Below are positions 29,228 through 36,648 of a DNA stretch of 54,099 nucleotides, piece by piece (positions within the stretch are counted from its first letter, which is position 1; every line of letters begins with the position of its first letter). The translations under genes were made by a program, and so were the position numbers. Below the pieces are notes generated by a model that worked only from the letters and a program-made list of their open reading frames with translations, was not told where the DNA came from and did not search any database. Location: positions 1 to 54,099 of IMG/VR virus record IMGVR_UViG_3300025102_000038; one strand, written 5' to 3'. This DNA comes from a virus.

Positions 29228-29406
29228 GTACGGATATAGACAGGGGTGTCAAATAATTGGTATTGACTACTAAAAGCATACATGATATAATTATATAAAC
29301 TAGGATGACATATTAAGTGTTACATTAAAATGTTTATTCAATATAAATAAATAATCACTTACATGTAACATATTAAATGTATGTCTATATAGGGATTTAT
29401 CCGTAC
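29228..29406. repeat. Inverted repeat flanking the rightward promoter
   Basis: GTACGGATATAGACA at 29228-29242 recurs inverted at 29382-29406, where 10 extra bases split it between GTACGG and ATATAGACA. Between the arms lie AT-rich DNA and the promoter. Confidence 0.6.
29263..29291 (+). promoter_or_regulatory. Sigma70-type promoter for the rightward operon
   Basis: TTGACT (29263-29268), 17-nt spacer, TATAAT (29286-29291). The best promoter match noticed in the window, ahead of the rightward gene block starting at 29429. Confidence 0.7.
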
Positions 29407-29428
29407 TTTTTTAAATTAATGTTTGACA

Positions 29429-29638
29429 ATGGGAAAAAAATCCGTAAAACTATACACAGATAATGTAATTGAAGAGTTTTATTCTGCTGTGGCTAATAAC
29501 AACTTAAATAAATTACATATACCTCACAGTGATGTTTTCTACGTAAGAGCCGCAGTGGAAGCCCACTATGGCAGATCTTTTACTTTGAAAGAGGTAGAAG
29601 ACGCTATGATAGCTGAAGGTTGGTCAGACCATAAATAG
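29429..29638 (+). CDS. Small protein, 69 aa (first rightward gene)
   Basis: MGKKSVKLYTDNVIEEFYSAVANNN, ending FTLKEVEDAMIAEGWSDHK. Helical with a compact C-terminal helix-turn-helix-like layout (VFYVRAAVEAHYGRSFTLKEVEDAM), but no HTH can be claimed. An in-frame TTG 6 nt upstream is part of a TTGACA; the ATG at 29429 is preferred although its ribosome site is weak. Immediately followed by the Lys/Gly repeat gene. Confidence 0.6.
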   Translation: MGKKSVKLYTDNVIEEFYSAVANNNLNKLHIPHSDVFYVRAAVEAHYGRSFTLKEVEDAMIAEGWSDHK

Positions 29639-29648
29639 GAGCAAAACT

Positions 29649-29942
29649 ATGGTAATGAAAAAAGATAAAATGAAGAAAAAAGGCATGGCAGTGGGAGGAC
29701 TCAAAAAACCTGCAACAGGAGCTAAAGGACTAAAGAAGTTGCCTACACCTGTACGTAATAAAATGGGCTACATGAATAAAGGTGGCACAATGAAGAAGAA
29801 GGGTATGGCTCGTGGTGGAGCTATGAAGAAAAAAGGTTACGCAAAAGGTGGAGCAATGAAAAAGTACGGCACTATGTATAAAGCAGGTGGTGCTGTGGCA
29901 GGAAAAAAGTACGGAATGATTGACAAGAAGAAGAAGAAATAG
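29649..29942 (+). CDS. Lys/Gly/Met repeat protein, 97 aa
   Basis: Very basic low-complexity protein. Repeats of the type MKKKGMARGGA, MKKKGYAKGGA, MKKYGTMYKAGG recur from residue 48 on. AGGAG lies 8 nt before the ATG in the end of the preceding gene. Probably binds nucleic acid or is a virion-associated basic protein; the same K-G-G motif recurs in several virion genes of this genome. Confidence 0.7.
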   Translation: MVMKKDKMKKKGMAVGGLKKPATGAKGLKKLPTPVRNKMGYMNKGGTMKKKGMARGGAMKKKGYAKGGAMKKYGTMYKAGGAVAGKKYGMIDKKKKK

Positions 29943-29957
29943 TATAATTATGTCACT

Positions 29958-30668
29958 ATGGCATATTTACAAAGTAACATTCCGTATTTCAAAGCTTGGG
30001 TAAGACGAGAGTATACCTGTAACTTTGAAAAATATTATGGCGAGTTTTTACACTGCATGGTTATAGCTGTAACAACTATGCCAAATAGGTCACTCAGCTT
30101 TCAAGTTATATTTACTGGCTGTGAGACTGACGATACTGACGAACCAAATGTGCATGGTGGAGCTATGTGGGCTAGAATGCCTATCACAGCCCTAGTAGGA
30201 GACACTCCTGTAGAAGACTGGGCTGAAGAAATGCCACCCTACATAGCACAACCTTGGGATTGTATGTCCCATGATCATAGTGTGTATGTATTAGACAGAG
30301 CTACACCTGCACCGTGGATAGCAAAAGTGGATGGAGAGTTCTATCCTGCTAAATATTACTTTACTGTGGACTACACAAACAGTGAGATAGCTGATGATCC
30401 TGCACAACATAAGCAGTCACACGTACTAGAACTGATGGATGCAGGTAAATACACAGGAAACATTGTGGCATTACCTAATAATAGAGTCAGAGTGACACAT
30501 CCTGCATGGTTTGAAGCAGGAGAAGGACCACCTGACTTTAGACCCTCCCAAAGAATCTTTCATTCAAAGCAAGAAACGGAATATGTGTGGGATACTGGAA
30601 GAGTATTCAATAACTTATATGCAAAGGAAAAGAAAAATGGCAGCAACACCAAGAAAAAAAGTAAATAA
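29958..30668 (+). CDS. Conserved-looking marine phage protein, 236 aa
   Basis: Globular protein rich in Trp/Tyr/Pro: YFKAWVRREYTCNFEKYYGEF near the start, GGAMWARMPITALVGD, YIAQPWDCMSHDHSVYVLDR, VRVTHPAWFEAGEGPPDFRPSQ. Similar sequences are common in marine podo- and myophages (recalled), with no assigned role. The C-terminus overlaps the next gene by 32 nt and is Lys-rich. Not an obvious enzyme; a virion or early protein. Confidence 0.6.
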   Translation: MAYLQSNIPYFKAWVRREYTCNFEKYYGEFLHCMVIAVTTMPNRSLSFQVIFTGCETDDTDEPNVHGGAMWARMPITALVGDTPVEDWAEEMPPYIAQPWDCMSHDHSVYVLDRATPAPWIAKVDGEFYPAKYYFTVDYTNSEIADDPAQHKQSHVLELMDAGKYTGNIVALPNNRVRVTHPAWFEAGEGPPDFRPSQRIFHSKQETEYVWDTGRVFNNLYAKEKKNGSNTKKKSK

Positions 30669-30918
30669 AGTTATAAAAGGATTAAAAAAAGCTACAAAGT
30701 TACACTCGCAACAAGCTAAGTCTTTATCTACTTTAAAATTAAGTAAAGGTGGTAGCACTGTAAACAAAGCAGGTAACTATACCAAGCCCGGAATGAGAAA
30801 AAGAATGTTCTCAGCCATAAAAGCAGGGTCAAAGGGTGGTAATCCCGGACAGTGGTCTGCAAGAAAGGCACAATTACTAGCAGCACGCTACAAAAAAGGT
30901 GGTGGGGGCTATAAGTAA
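30637..30918 (+). CDS. Small basic protein with KAGSKGGNPGQWSARKAQLLA motif
   Basis: 93 residues from the ATG at 30637 (AAGGA upstream); the frame extends to 30511 but that part double-codes with the previous gene. The C-terminal half, KAGSKGGNPGQWSARKAQLL then ARYKKGGGGYK, is a motif shared by small basic proteins of marine phages and some giant viruses (DUF5872-like, from memory). Basic; probably binds DNA or RNA. The stop shares a base with the next ATG (TAATG). Confidence 0.6.
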   Translation: MAATPRKKVNKVIKGLKKATKLHSQQAKSLSTLKLSKGGSTVNKAGNYTKPGMRKRMFSAIKAGSKGGNPGQWSARKAQLLAARYKKGGGGYK

Positions 30919-31217
30919 TGGCTGACCCTAAGGTTGGCACAGGCAAAAAGCCTAAAGGAAGTGGTAGAAGACTCTACACGGATGAGAATCCTAAGGATAC
31001 AGTGAGTATCAAGTTTGCTACGGTAGAAGATGCAAAGAAAACTATTACAAAAGTTAAAAAGATTAACAAACCCTATGCGAGGAAGATACAAATCCTCACC
31101 GTTCTTGAACAACGAGCTAGGTTTGCAGGAAAAACTGAGCAAGCTGCCCTTGCAAAGAAGGCAAAAGAGCAACTAAGGAGACAACATGGCACTAGCAAAA
31201 AGTCAAAGAAGTCTTAA
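30918..31217 (+). CDS. Small basic protein, 99 aa
   Basis: Begins MADPKVGTGKKPKGSGRRLYTDENPKDT, then VSIKFATVEDAKKTITKVKKINKPYARKIQILTVLEQRA, ending Lys-rich. I recall this sequence type from a family of basic proteins in marine phages and algal/giant viruses; function unknown. TAATG overlap with the previous gene; a 32-nt overlap with the next one. Confidence 0.6.
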   Translation: MADPKVGTGKKPKGSGRRLYTDENPKDTVSIKFATVEDAKKTITKVKKINKPYARKIQILTVLEQRARFAGKTEQAALAKKAKEQLRRQHGTSKKSKKS

Positions 31218-31434
31218 ATCATGGACAAAGCAAAAGTGGAGAACAAAAAGTGGTAAGCCAAGTAAAAAAACTGGAGAGCGTTATTTACCAACAGCTGCAA
31301 TCAAAGCTCTATCACCCCAAGAGTACGCAGCGACAACTAGAGCTAAAAGAAAAGGCAAGGCAGCAGGCAAGCAATTCGTTAAACAGCCTAAAGGTATTGC
31401 TAAGAAAACGAGAAGTTATAGAAAGGTTACATAA
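31186..31434 (+). CDS. Small basic protein, 82 aa
   Basis: SLKSWTKQKWRTKSGKPSKKTGERYLPTAAIKALSPQEYAATTRAKRKGKAAGKQFVKQP: a recognisable basic protein of marine phages and large DNA viruses, with no known activity. AAGGAG lies 5-6 nt before ATG. The third basic protein in a row, suggesting a set of DNA- or RNA-binding factors. Confidence 0.6.
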   Translation: MALAKSQRSLKSWTKQKWRTKSGKPSKKTGERYLPTAAIKALSPQEYAATTRAKRKGKAAGKQFVKQPKGIAKKTRSYRKVT

Positions 31435-31451
31435 CATGGGGTACTTTGAGA

Positions 31452-31733
31452 ATGATAGCTGAAGCATGGTTTGCAGTGGCAGTAATGCTAGGAGTACACA
31501 ATAATGGTATGCAGGATATACTTATATTTAAGCAACCAGAACACGGACACTTTCATAGTGTAGAAGAATGTAAGACTTTTGTGCAAGAAAATCCTGCACC
31601 TCTAGTAAAAACAATATGGAAGTTCTATGGGCAAAGACCTGTAGAGAGAGTCATATGTGTAAATGAAGATGTTATTAATCAATTTATAGCACAGCAGAAT
31701 GAGATCCTTTTAGATAGAATACCAATATACTAA
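31452..31733 (+). CDS. Possibly secreted small protein, 94 aa
   Basis: The ATG at 31452 starts MIAEAWFAVAVMLGVHNNGM, a short signal-peptide-like hydrophobic stretch, then a soluble part with two cysteines (VEECKTF, VICVNED) that could form a disulfide. A TTG 6 nt upstream is an alternative start. No family recognised. TAATG coupling to the following zinc-ribbon-like gene. Confidence 0.55.
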   Translation: MIAEAWFAVAVMLGVHNNGMQDILIFKQPEHGHFHSVEECKTFVQENPAPLVKTIWKFYGQRPVERVICVNEDVINQFIAQQNEILLDRIPIY

Positions 31734-31870
31734 TGCTTTATGAACCTACCTGTGAGATCTGTGGCAGTCACATTGAAGACGATAGATGTGAAGTGTGTGA
31801 ACATACTGGTGATAATGGTGACTGGGTAAAGGAAGTTATAAAGGAAAAAGATGACTCCACAGACTCTTGA
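31733..31870 (+). CDS. Zinc-ribbon-like microprotein, 45 aa
   Basis: Four cysteines as two CxxC pairs (PTCEICGSH and DRCEVCEHTG), typical of a small zinc ribbon, then an acidic tail. Start overlaps the previous stop as TAATG; its end overlaps the next gene by 20 nt. A DNA-, RNA- or protein-binding adapter is possible. Confidence 0.65.
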   Translation: MLYEPTCEICGSHIEDDRCEVCEHTGDNGDWVKEVIKEKDDSTDS

Positions 31871-32078
31871 CAAATGGCGAATACTACCAAGACTAATGAT
31901 GCTTGTAATGACAGGTGTTTATATTCGTTGCATTGAGTGGGCATTGAGTCAGCCTGACTTGACTACGCAACAGGCAGGATTAGTATCCGTGATTACAGGA
32001 GCAATGACAGGAAGCTTTGCTATATGGATGGGAGCAGAGAAGTCAGAACCCAAGAGAATGGAGAGAGAAGAACGATGA
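31851..32078 (+). CDS. Two-TM small membrane protein (holin-like)
   Basis: 75 residues: hydrophobic segments at about 11-30 (LPRLMMLVMTGVYIRCIEW) and 42-60 (AGLVSVITGAMTGSFAIWMG), then a charged tail. This layout resembles small holins or accessory membrane proteins next to lysis genes; the 3TM holin follows 70 nt later. AAGGA lies 6 nt before the ATG. Ends as ATGA with the next ORF. Confidence 0.6.
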   Translation: MTPQTLDKWRILPRLMMLVMTGVYIRCIEWALSQPDLTTQQAGLVSVITGAMTGSFAIWMGAEKSEPKRMEREER

Positions 32079-32149
32079 GAAAGTATTTAAAAAGATTATG
32101 GTGTGCATTATTAAATAAGAAGTGTCATGACGATTGTGACTGCGTATAA
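32075..32149 (+). CDS. 24-aa Cys-containing microprotein
   Basis: Tiny ORF locked between two genes: ATGA overlap upstream and TAATG overlap downstream. Basic start MRKYLKRLWCALLNKKCHD, then an acidic Cys end (DCDCV); four cysteines in 24 residues. The double coupling is the main support for its being translated. Confidence 0.55.
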   Translation: MRKYLKRLWCALLNKKCHDDCDCV

Positions 32150-32508
32150 TGATAGGAACTATACTTAGCTCCGTATCTACTTTAGCGTCATCCTATATAG
32201 AGGGTAAGACAGCCATACAGAAGGCTGAAGCCACTATAAGGATGAAAGAAGCAACAGGTGAGATAGACTGGGACTTAGCTGCTATGAGGGCATCTCAAGG
32301 CTCGTGGAAAGACGAATGGCTGACTTTACTTTTCAGTATTCCTCTAGTACTGAGCTTCTGTGGTGAATGGGGTAGGGCAATAGTGGCAGACGGATTTACT
32401 GCTTTGGCAGGTATGCCACAGTGGTATCAGATAGCGTTAGGAGCTATCGTATCTGCAAGCTTTGCTACACGGTCTGCAGGTAAATTTTTTAATATGAGGA
32501 AAAAATAA
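32149..32508 (+). CDS. Three-TM holin-like protein
   Basis: 119 residues. Contains SWKDEWLTLLFSIPLVLSFCG and PQWYQIALGAIVSASFATRSAG, with a middle hydrophobic region (VADGFTALAGM), matching the 3TM GTA/phage holin pattern (tailed phage and gene-transfer-agent holins). Permeabilises the inner membrane for the peptidase encoded two genes on. Coupled by TAATG to both neighbours. Confidence 0.75.
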   Translation: MIGTILSSVSTLASSYIEGKTAIQKAEATIRMKEATGEIDWDLAAMRASQGSWKDEWLTLLFSIPLVLSFCGEWGRAIVADGFTALAGMPQWYQIALGAIVSASFATRSAGKFFNMRKK

Positions 32509-32999
32509 TGCCCAGATTAAAAGCTGCAGTTAAGGCTGCAATAACCCGAAAGAAAAATAAAGAAGCTAGAGAAGCCACAGAAAGAAAGAAGCAGGATCAG
32601 AAGCTTGAGACTAGAACAAAGATTAAAGAAGAGGAAACTGTAAGACGAGTTGATCCTGAAAAAGAACTAAAGTTTAGAATAGATGAAGTAGAGAATGAAA
32701 TACTAGATGTGCTAGGTTCAAACAAACGTGGCTCTGTTTCTCCCGAACAATACGGAAGTTACATGGACATGAACGAGGATCAACTTAGAGATCTGGTTAC
32801 TACACTGAAGAGTTTAAGAACTAGGCTACGTGATAAGAACTACAAGAGTGGTGCAGAGATAGGGGGCTTCTTAGAGGAGTTTGGAATTAAACGTGCTGAA
32901 GATGCTATGAAAGCAAAGTTTAATTTTAAGTTTAAGCGTGGGGGAAGTGTCAATGGCTTTCTTGCTCATACTATTAAAAAGAAAAAGGGAACTAGATAA
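32508..32999 (+). CDS. Charged coiled-coil protein with C-terminal KRGG motif
   Basis: 163 residues. Residues 8-70 are a long charged coiled coil (KAAITRKKNKEAREATERKK...); a helical region follows (QYGSYMDMNEDQLRDLVTTLK), then KFKRGGSVNGFLA at the C-terminus, part of the genome-wide K-G-G motif set. Directly before the M15 endolysin. No enzyme motif; virion or lysis-associated. Confidence 0.55.
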   Translation: MPRLKAAVKAAITRKKNKEAREATERKKQDQKLETRTKIKEEETVRRVDPEKELKFRIDEVENEILDVLGSNKRGSVSPEQYGSYMDMNEDQLRDLVTTLKSLRTRLRDKNYKSGAEIGGFLEEFGIKRAEDAMKAKFNFKFKRGGSVNGFLAHTIKKKKGTR

Positions 33000-33464
33000 A
33001 TGTATAAGTTATCAGGAAGAAGTTTAAATAAATTAGAAGGTGTGCATCCTACAATGGTAGATACAGTTAAACGTGCCATTGAACTGAGCAAAGTAGACTT
33101 TGGAGTGATTTATGGTGTTCGTTCCCTTGCAGAACAAAAGAAGTTGTATGAAGCAAAAAGATCACAGACCATGAAATCTAAACATCTTGTGCAGGAAGAT
33201 GGATACTCACACGCTGTCGATTTAATGGCTTATGATGGCAGTAATCCAAGTTGGGACATTGTAATGTATGATGATATAGCTGACGCAATGAAAGCTGCAG
33301 CGAAAGAAACTGGAGCTAGAATACGTTGGGGAGCAGCGTGGACAATAGATAATATAGCTGAGTGGGAAAGACCAATGCAAGATGCTATGAACAACTATAT
33401 TGATATAAGACGTAGATCTAATAGGACTCCATTTATTGATGGTCCTCATTTTGAGTTAAACTAA
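33000..33464 (+). CDS. M15-family peptidase (L-Ala-D-Glu endolysin)
   Basis: 154 residues. VIYGVRSLAEQKKLYEA, SKHLVQEDGYSHAVDLMAYDG and IDGPHFELN are the blocks of VanY/M15C peptidases. Zinc ligands are probably H62, D74 and H150 (SKH, HAVD, PHFEL), with D148 as candidate base. Cuts peptidoglycan cross-bridge peptides. Starts right after the preceding stop; holin two genes upstream completes a late lysis cassette. Confidence 0.88.
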   Translation: MYKLSGRSLNKLEGVHPTMVDTVKRAIELSKVDFGVIYGVRSLAEQKKLYEAKRSQTMKSKHLVQEDGYSHAVDLMAYDGSNPSWDIVMYDDIADAMKAAAKETGARIRWGAAWTIDNIAEWERPMQDAMNNYIDIRRRSNRTPFIDGPHFELN

Positions 33465-33769
33465 TGGCAGAACGTAAAAAATCTAAAGGCAGAAAAAAAG
33501 ATACCATGAAAGGTATGTCCCAGAAGAGTGGGGACAAGCGATCCACTAAGTCAGGTGCAGGTATGACTGCCAAAGGTGTGGCTAAATATAATAGACGCAC
33601 AGGTGGTAATTTAAAAACAGCAGTAACAGAAAAAGATCCAAAAGGTAAACGAGCAGCAAGAAGAAAATCCTATTGTGCTAGAAGTGCAGGACAAATGAAA
33701 AAATTTCCAAAGGCTGCGGCAAACCCAAATAGTAGATTACGACAAGCTAGAAGACGGTGGAGATGCTGA
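33464..33769 (+). CDS. Small basic protein (DUF6321-like)
   Basis: 101 residues, strongly basic. GAGMTAKGVAKYNRRTGGNLKTAVTEKDPKGKRAARRKSYCARSAGQM matches a family (DUF6321, name from memory) shared by marine phages and large DNA viruses. Unknown activity; likely nucleic-acid binding from charge. TAATG overlap with the endolysin gene and 1 nt before terminase small subunit. Confidence 0.6.
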   Translation: MAERKKSKGRKKDTMKGMSQKSGDKRSTKSGAGMTAKGVAKYNRRTGGNLKTAVTEKDPKGKRAARRKSYCARSAGQMKKFPKAAANPNSRLRQARRRWRC

Positions 33770-33770
33770 C

Positions 33771-34133
33771 ATGAGACAGCTTACAGAGAAACAACAAAAG
33801 TTTTTAGATGTGCTATTCGATGGTGCAAATGGAGATATAGGGGAAGCAATAAAGCTTGCAGGATATGCAAAGGGTGTTAGTCCCTCCCAAGTTACCACTG
33901 GATTAAAAGAAGAGATACTTGAAGCTACTCAGATGTATATGGCACGTAATGCTCCAAAGGCAGCGATGGCTGTTGTAAATGGTTTGTATGACCCAACAGA
34001 GCTAGGTATACGTGATAAGATGTCTGCAGCCAAAGAACTACTAGATAGAAGTGGTTTAATTAAAACTGAAAAAGTTCAGCTAGAAACATCAGGTGGTGTA
34101 ATGCTAATGCCACCTAAGAACAAAGAGGAGTAG
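33771..34133 (+). CDS. terS: Terminase small subunit
   Basis: 120 residues. LTEKQQKFLDVLF...GDIGEAIKLAGYAKGVSPSQVT is the usual N-terminal helix-turn-helix of small terminases, followed by a helical oligomerisation part (EILEATQMYMARNAPKAAMAVVNGLYD, IRDKMSAAKELLDRSGL). Recognises the packaging site and directs the large subunit. Three genes upstream of terL. Confidence 0.85.
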   Translation: MRQLTEKQQKFLDVLFDGANGDIGEAIKLAGYAKGVSPSQVTTGLKEEILEATQMYMARNAPKAAMAVVNGLYDPTELGIRDKMSAAKELLDRSGLIKTEKVQLETSGGVMLMPPKNKEE

Positions 34134-34137
34134 TTCA

Positions 34138-34806
34138 ATGGTATTTAAATTTTTAAAAGGGGTAAGTAAAAAGGGATCACAAAAGGGAATAAAGAAACTA
34201 TCAGGTGTAGGAGATCAGGCTAGATCAGATATAGCTAGAGGTCTATCAAAGATCAGTAAGTCTGATACGGAAGCTTTGTATAAAGCACAGTCAAAGATTA
34301 GAGGACTAGCAGCTGAAGCTAAGATGCAAGTAAAAGCATTTAGAAAAAAGAATCCAAACAATCCTCACGTTAAAACTATATATAGAATAAAACCAGAGAT
34401 AGAGCAGAGAGATAGAGGTAAAGCTACAATAGCCCCTACGACAACCACCAAGCTTCCAACCAAAACTACAACTAGTAAAACACGTAAGAAGAAGACTACA
34501 ACAACAACAAAAACTGCTATTAAAAAAGATATAGATGATTTAGCTAAAACAGGAACACCTACAAAGACTGTATACAATTTAGGAAAAACTGAAGGTAAAG
34601 TAACAGCAAAGCAAAAAGCAGCAATGAAAAAGTTTGCTGAGTTTAAGCCGACTAGTAGAGTGGGAACAGCAGAATATGACAGAGAGATAAACAAGGCAAG
34701 TGCTGAGTTAGCACGAGCTATGGGAAAGACCTCTGCCGCAGGTAAGAAGTACATACGAAAAAAGAGAAGAACAAGAAGAACAAAGAAAAAGGCAGATGGC
34801 AAATAG
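34138..34806 (+). CDS. Lys/Thr-rich basic protein, 222 aa
   Basis: Very basic throughout (start MVFKFLKGVSKKGSQKGIKK, end KYIRKKRRTRRTKKK). A Thr/Lys/Pro linker (about 95-125) joins a helical N-terminal part to a helical C-terminal part (KQKAAMKKFAEFKPTSRVGTAEYDREINKASAELARAM). Located between the two terminase subunits; DNA binding in packaging is plausible but unproven. Confidence 0.55.
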   Translation: MVFKFLKGVSKKGSQKGIKKLSGVGDQARSDIARGLSKISKSDTEALYKAQSKIRGLAAEAKMQVKAFRKKNPNNPHVKTIYRIKPEIEQRDRGKATIAPTTTTKLPTKTTTSKTRKKKTTTTTKTAIKKDIDDLAKTGTPTKTVYNLGKTEGKVTAKQKAAMKKFAEFKPTSRVGTAEYDREINKASAELARAMGKTSAAGKKYIRKKRRTRRTKKKADGK

Positions 34807-35221
34807 AGAACTAGGGAAATGGAAACTCCCTCAACCACTTGACCTACATGACGAAACAGAGTGGCTACCCATACCGAGAATAGCTAGAACAGTTCCGTTT
34901 GGATATGAGTTAGACTCAGCAGATGATAGTATGCTGTTGCCTATAAAACAAGAACTAGATTTATTACACAAAGCAAAATCTCTAGTTAAACAATACTCCT
35001 ACAGAGAAGTAGCACTATGGTTAACTAAAAATAGTGGCAGACATATATCTCATGTAGGATTAATGAAACGATTAAAGAATGAAAAAAGACGGAAGAACAA
35101 AGCTTTCAGCTTACGCAGATGGGCAGACTATGCCCAAAAAGCGATCCAAAAAGCCGAGCAAATCGAAGAAAGCAGAACAGGTGCAAGAAACGAAAGTAGT
35201 GGAGAGACAGCCCCTACCTGA
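34796..35221 (+). CDS. HTH-containing protein preceding terminase large subunit
   Basis: 141 residues. SYREVALWLTKNSGRHISHVGLMKRLKNEKRRK at 69-101 has a resolvase/recombinase-style helix-turn-helix look. The N-terminus (KWKLPQPLDLHDETEWLPIPRIARTVPFGYE) recurs before terminases in marine phages (recalled). Its C-terminal 31 codons overlap the start of terL in another frame. May be a packaging accessory or alternative DNA-recognition subunit. Confidence 0.6.
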   Translation: MANRELGKWKLPQPLDLHDETEWLPIPRIARTVPFGYELDSADDSMLLPIKQELDLLHKAKSLVKQYSYREVALWLTKNSGRHISHVGLMKRLKNEKRRKNKAFSLRRWADYAQKAIQKAEQIEESRTGARNESSGETAPT

Positions 35222-36647
35222 AGTACGTGAAAATTTTGCTGTGCAGGAAACACGTAATGTTGTGTTTAAACCAAACGAAGGACCACAAACAGAGTTCTTG
35301 GCAGCTAATGAAAGAGAAGTTTTATATGGTGGATCTGCAGGTGGCGGCAAGAGTTACGCTATGTTGGCAGATCCTTTGCGTTATATGGGACATCCTGAGT
35401 TCAGTGGCTTGCTCTTGCGTCACACCACTGAGGAACTACGAGAGCTTATATTTAAAAGCCAAGAACTGTACCCGAAAATCTGGAAGGGTATCAAGTGGTC
35501 AGAACGAAAGATGCAGTGGGTTGCTCCGTCAGGGGCAAGACTGTGGATGTCCTACCTTGATAGAGATGACGATGTCCTACGCTATCAAGGACTAGCTTTT
35601 AGTTGGATAGGATTTGACGAACTTACACAGTGGGCTACACCGTTTGCTTGGAACTATATGAGATCACGTTTACGATCTACATCATCTGACCTACCTGTAT
35701 ATATGAGAGCTACAACAAACCCCGGAGGTAGGGGACATCACTGGGTCAAGAAGATGTTCATAGACCCTGCACCATACAACAAGGAATTTAATGCAACAGA
35801 CATCGAAAGTGGAGAAGAACTTAAATATCCTGCAGGACACAGCAGAGCAGGACAGCCACTATTCAAACGTAGGTTTATACCTGCTAGACTTACAGATAAC
35901 CCTTATCTCTCATCTCAAGGAGATTATGAAGCAATGCTTCTATCCCTTCCTGAACAGCAAAGAAGACAACTACTGGAAGGCGATTGGGATATTAAAGAGG
36001 GAGCGGCATTCACCGAGTTTGATCGCAAGTTACATGTGGTTGAGCCTTTCCGTATACCTAGTAATTGGGTTAAGTTTCGGGCATGTGACTATGGGTATGG
36101 AAGTTATTCTGCCGTTGTCTGGTTTGCTGTTGCTCCGTCAGAACAGCTAATAGTATATAGAGAAATGTATGTATCAAAAGTGTTAGCAACAGATCTGGCT
36201 GACATGATATTAGATGTAGAAGCAGAGGATGGTAATATAAAGTATGGAGTGTTAGATAGCTCACTTTGGCACAAACGTGGAGATACAGGACCTAGCCTAG
36301 CAGAACAAATGATACTAAGAGGATGTAGGTTTAGACCATCAGATAGAAGTAGAGGAAGTAGAGTTGCAGGTAAAAATGAAATACATAGAAGATTACAGAC
36401 GGATGAATTTACAGAAGAGCCACGCTTGGTTTTTTTTAGCACATGTACTAACATCATTTCGCAACTTCCTGCTATTCCGATAGACAAGAAGAATCCCGAA
36501 GATGTGGACACACAATCTGAAGATCACTTGTATGACGCATTAAGATATGGTATAATGTCAAGACCTAAGTTCAGTATATTTGACTATGATCCTGCAAGTC
36601 GGCAAACGAACTCAATGCCCATAGCAGACGCAACATTTGGATATTAA
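35130..36647 (+). CDS. terL: Terminase large subunit
   Basis: 505 residues. ATPase: Walker A GGSAGGGKS (67-75), Walker B WIGFDE (159-164), coupling motif ATTNPGG (194-200). Nuclease: CDYGYGS (D320), VLDSSLW and DHLYDALRYG near the C-terminus. Packs DNA through the portal and cuts concatemers. The ATG at 35130 is preferred; an ATG at 35079 would add a charged 17-residue extension and increase the overlap with the HTH gene to 143 nt. Neither has a strong ribosome site. Confidence 0.95.
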   Translation: MPKKRSKKPSKSKKAEQVQETKVVERQPLPEVRENFAVQETRNVVFKPNEGPQTEFLAANEREVLYGGSAGGGKSYAMLADPLRYMGHPEFSGLLLRHTTEELRELIFKSQELYPKIWKGIKWSERKMQWVAPSGARLWMSYLDRDDDVLRYQGLAFSWIGFDELTQWATPFAWNYMRSRLRSTSSDLPVYMRATTNPGGRGHHWVKKMFIDPAPYNKEFNATDIESGEELKYPAGHSRAGQPLFKRRFIPARLTDNPYLSSQGDYEAMLLSLPEQQRRQLLEGDWDIKEGAAFTEFDRKLHVVEPFRIPSNWVKFRACDYGYGSYSAVVWFAVAPSEQLIVYREMYVSKVLATDLADMILDVEAEDGNIKYGVLDSSLWHKRGDTGPSLAEQMILRGCRFRPSDRSRGSRVAGKNEIHRRLQTDEFTEEPRLVFFSTCTNIISQLPAIPIDKKNPEDVDTQSEDHLYDALRYGIMSRPKFSIFDYDPASRQTNSMPIADATFGY

Positions 36648-36648
36648 T

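Larger units (their letters stand above)
28805..29428. other. Divergent intergenic region (624 nt): leaders, hairpins, promoter
   Basis: No convincing gene. From left: large leader hairpin, repeat copy 5, hairpin with T-run (28902-28925), stems at 28946-28959, 28999-29011, 29008-29030 (GCAACTG/CAGTTGC), 29036-29055 and 29077-29092 (GTGCAT/ATGCAC). Then a locally GC-rich stretch with several CATCGGG/GCATCGGGA units and a run of seven G (about 29104-29170), AT-rich DNA, an inverted repeat and the rightward promoter. A likely place for early control and possibly the origin; I identified no att core. Confidence 0.6.

Noticed and set aside
28805-29428. tRNA or attachment site in the divergent region
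   Set aside because: Several hairpins were inspected; none forms a cloverleaf and no TTCGAATC-type T-loop was found.
34365-34838. Minus-strand hydrophobic ORF of 157 codons
   Set aside because: It is the antisense shadow of the Lys/Thr-rich gene; Lys codons read backward give Phe/Leu, and it has no ribosome site and lies against the operon direction.
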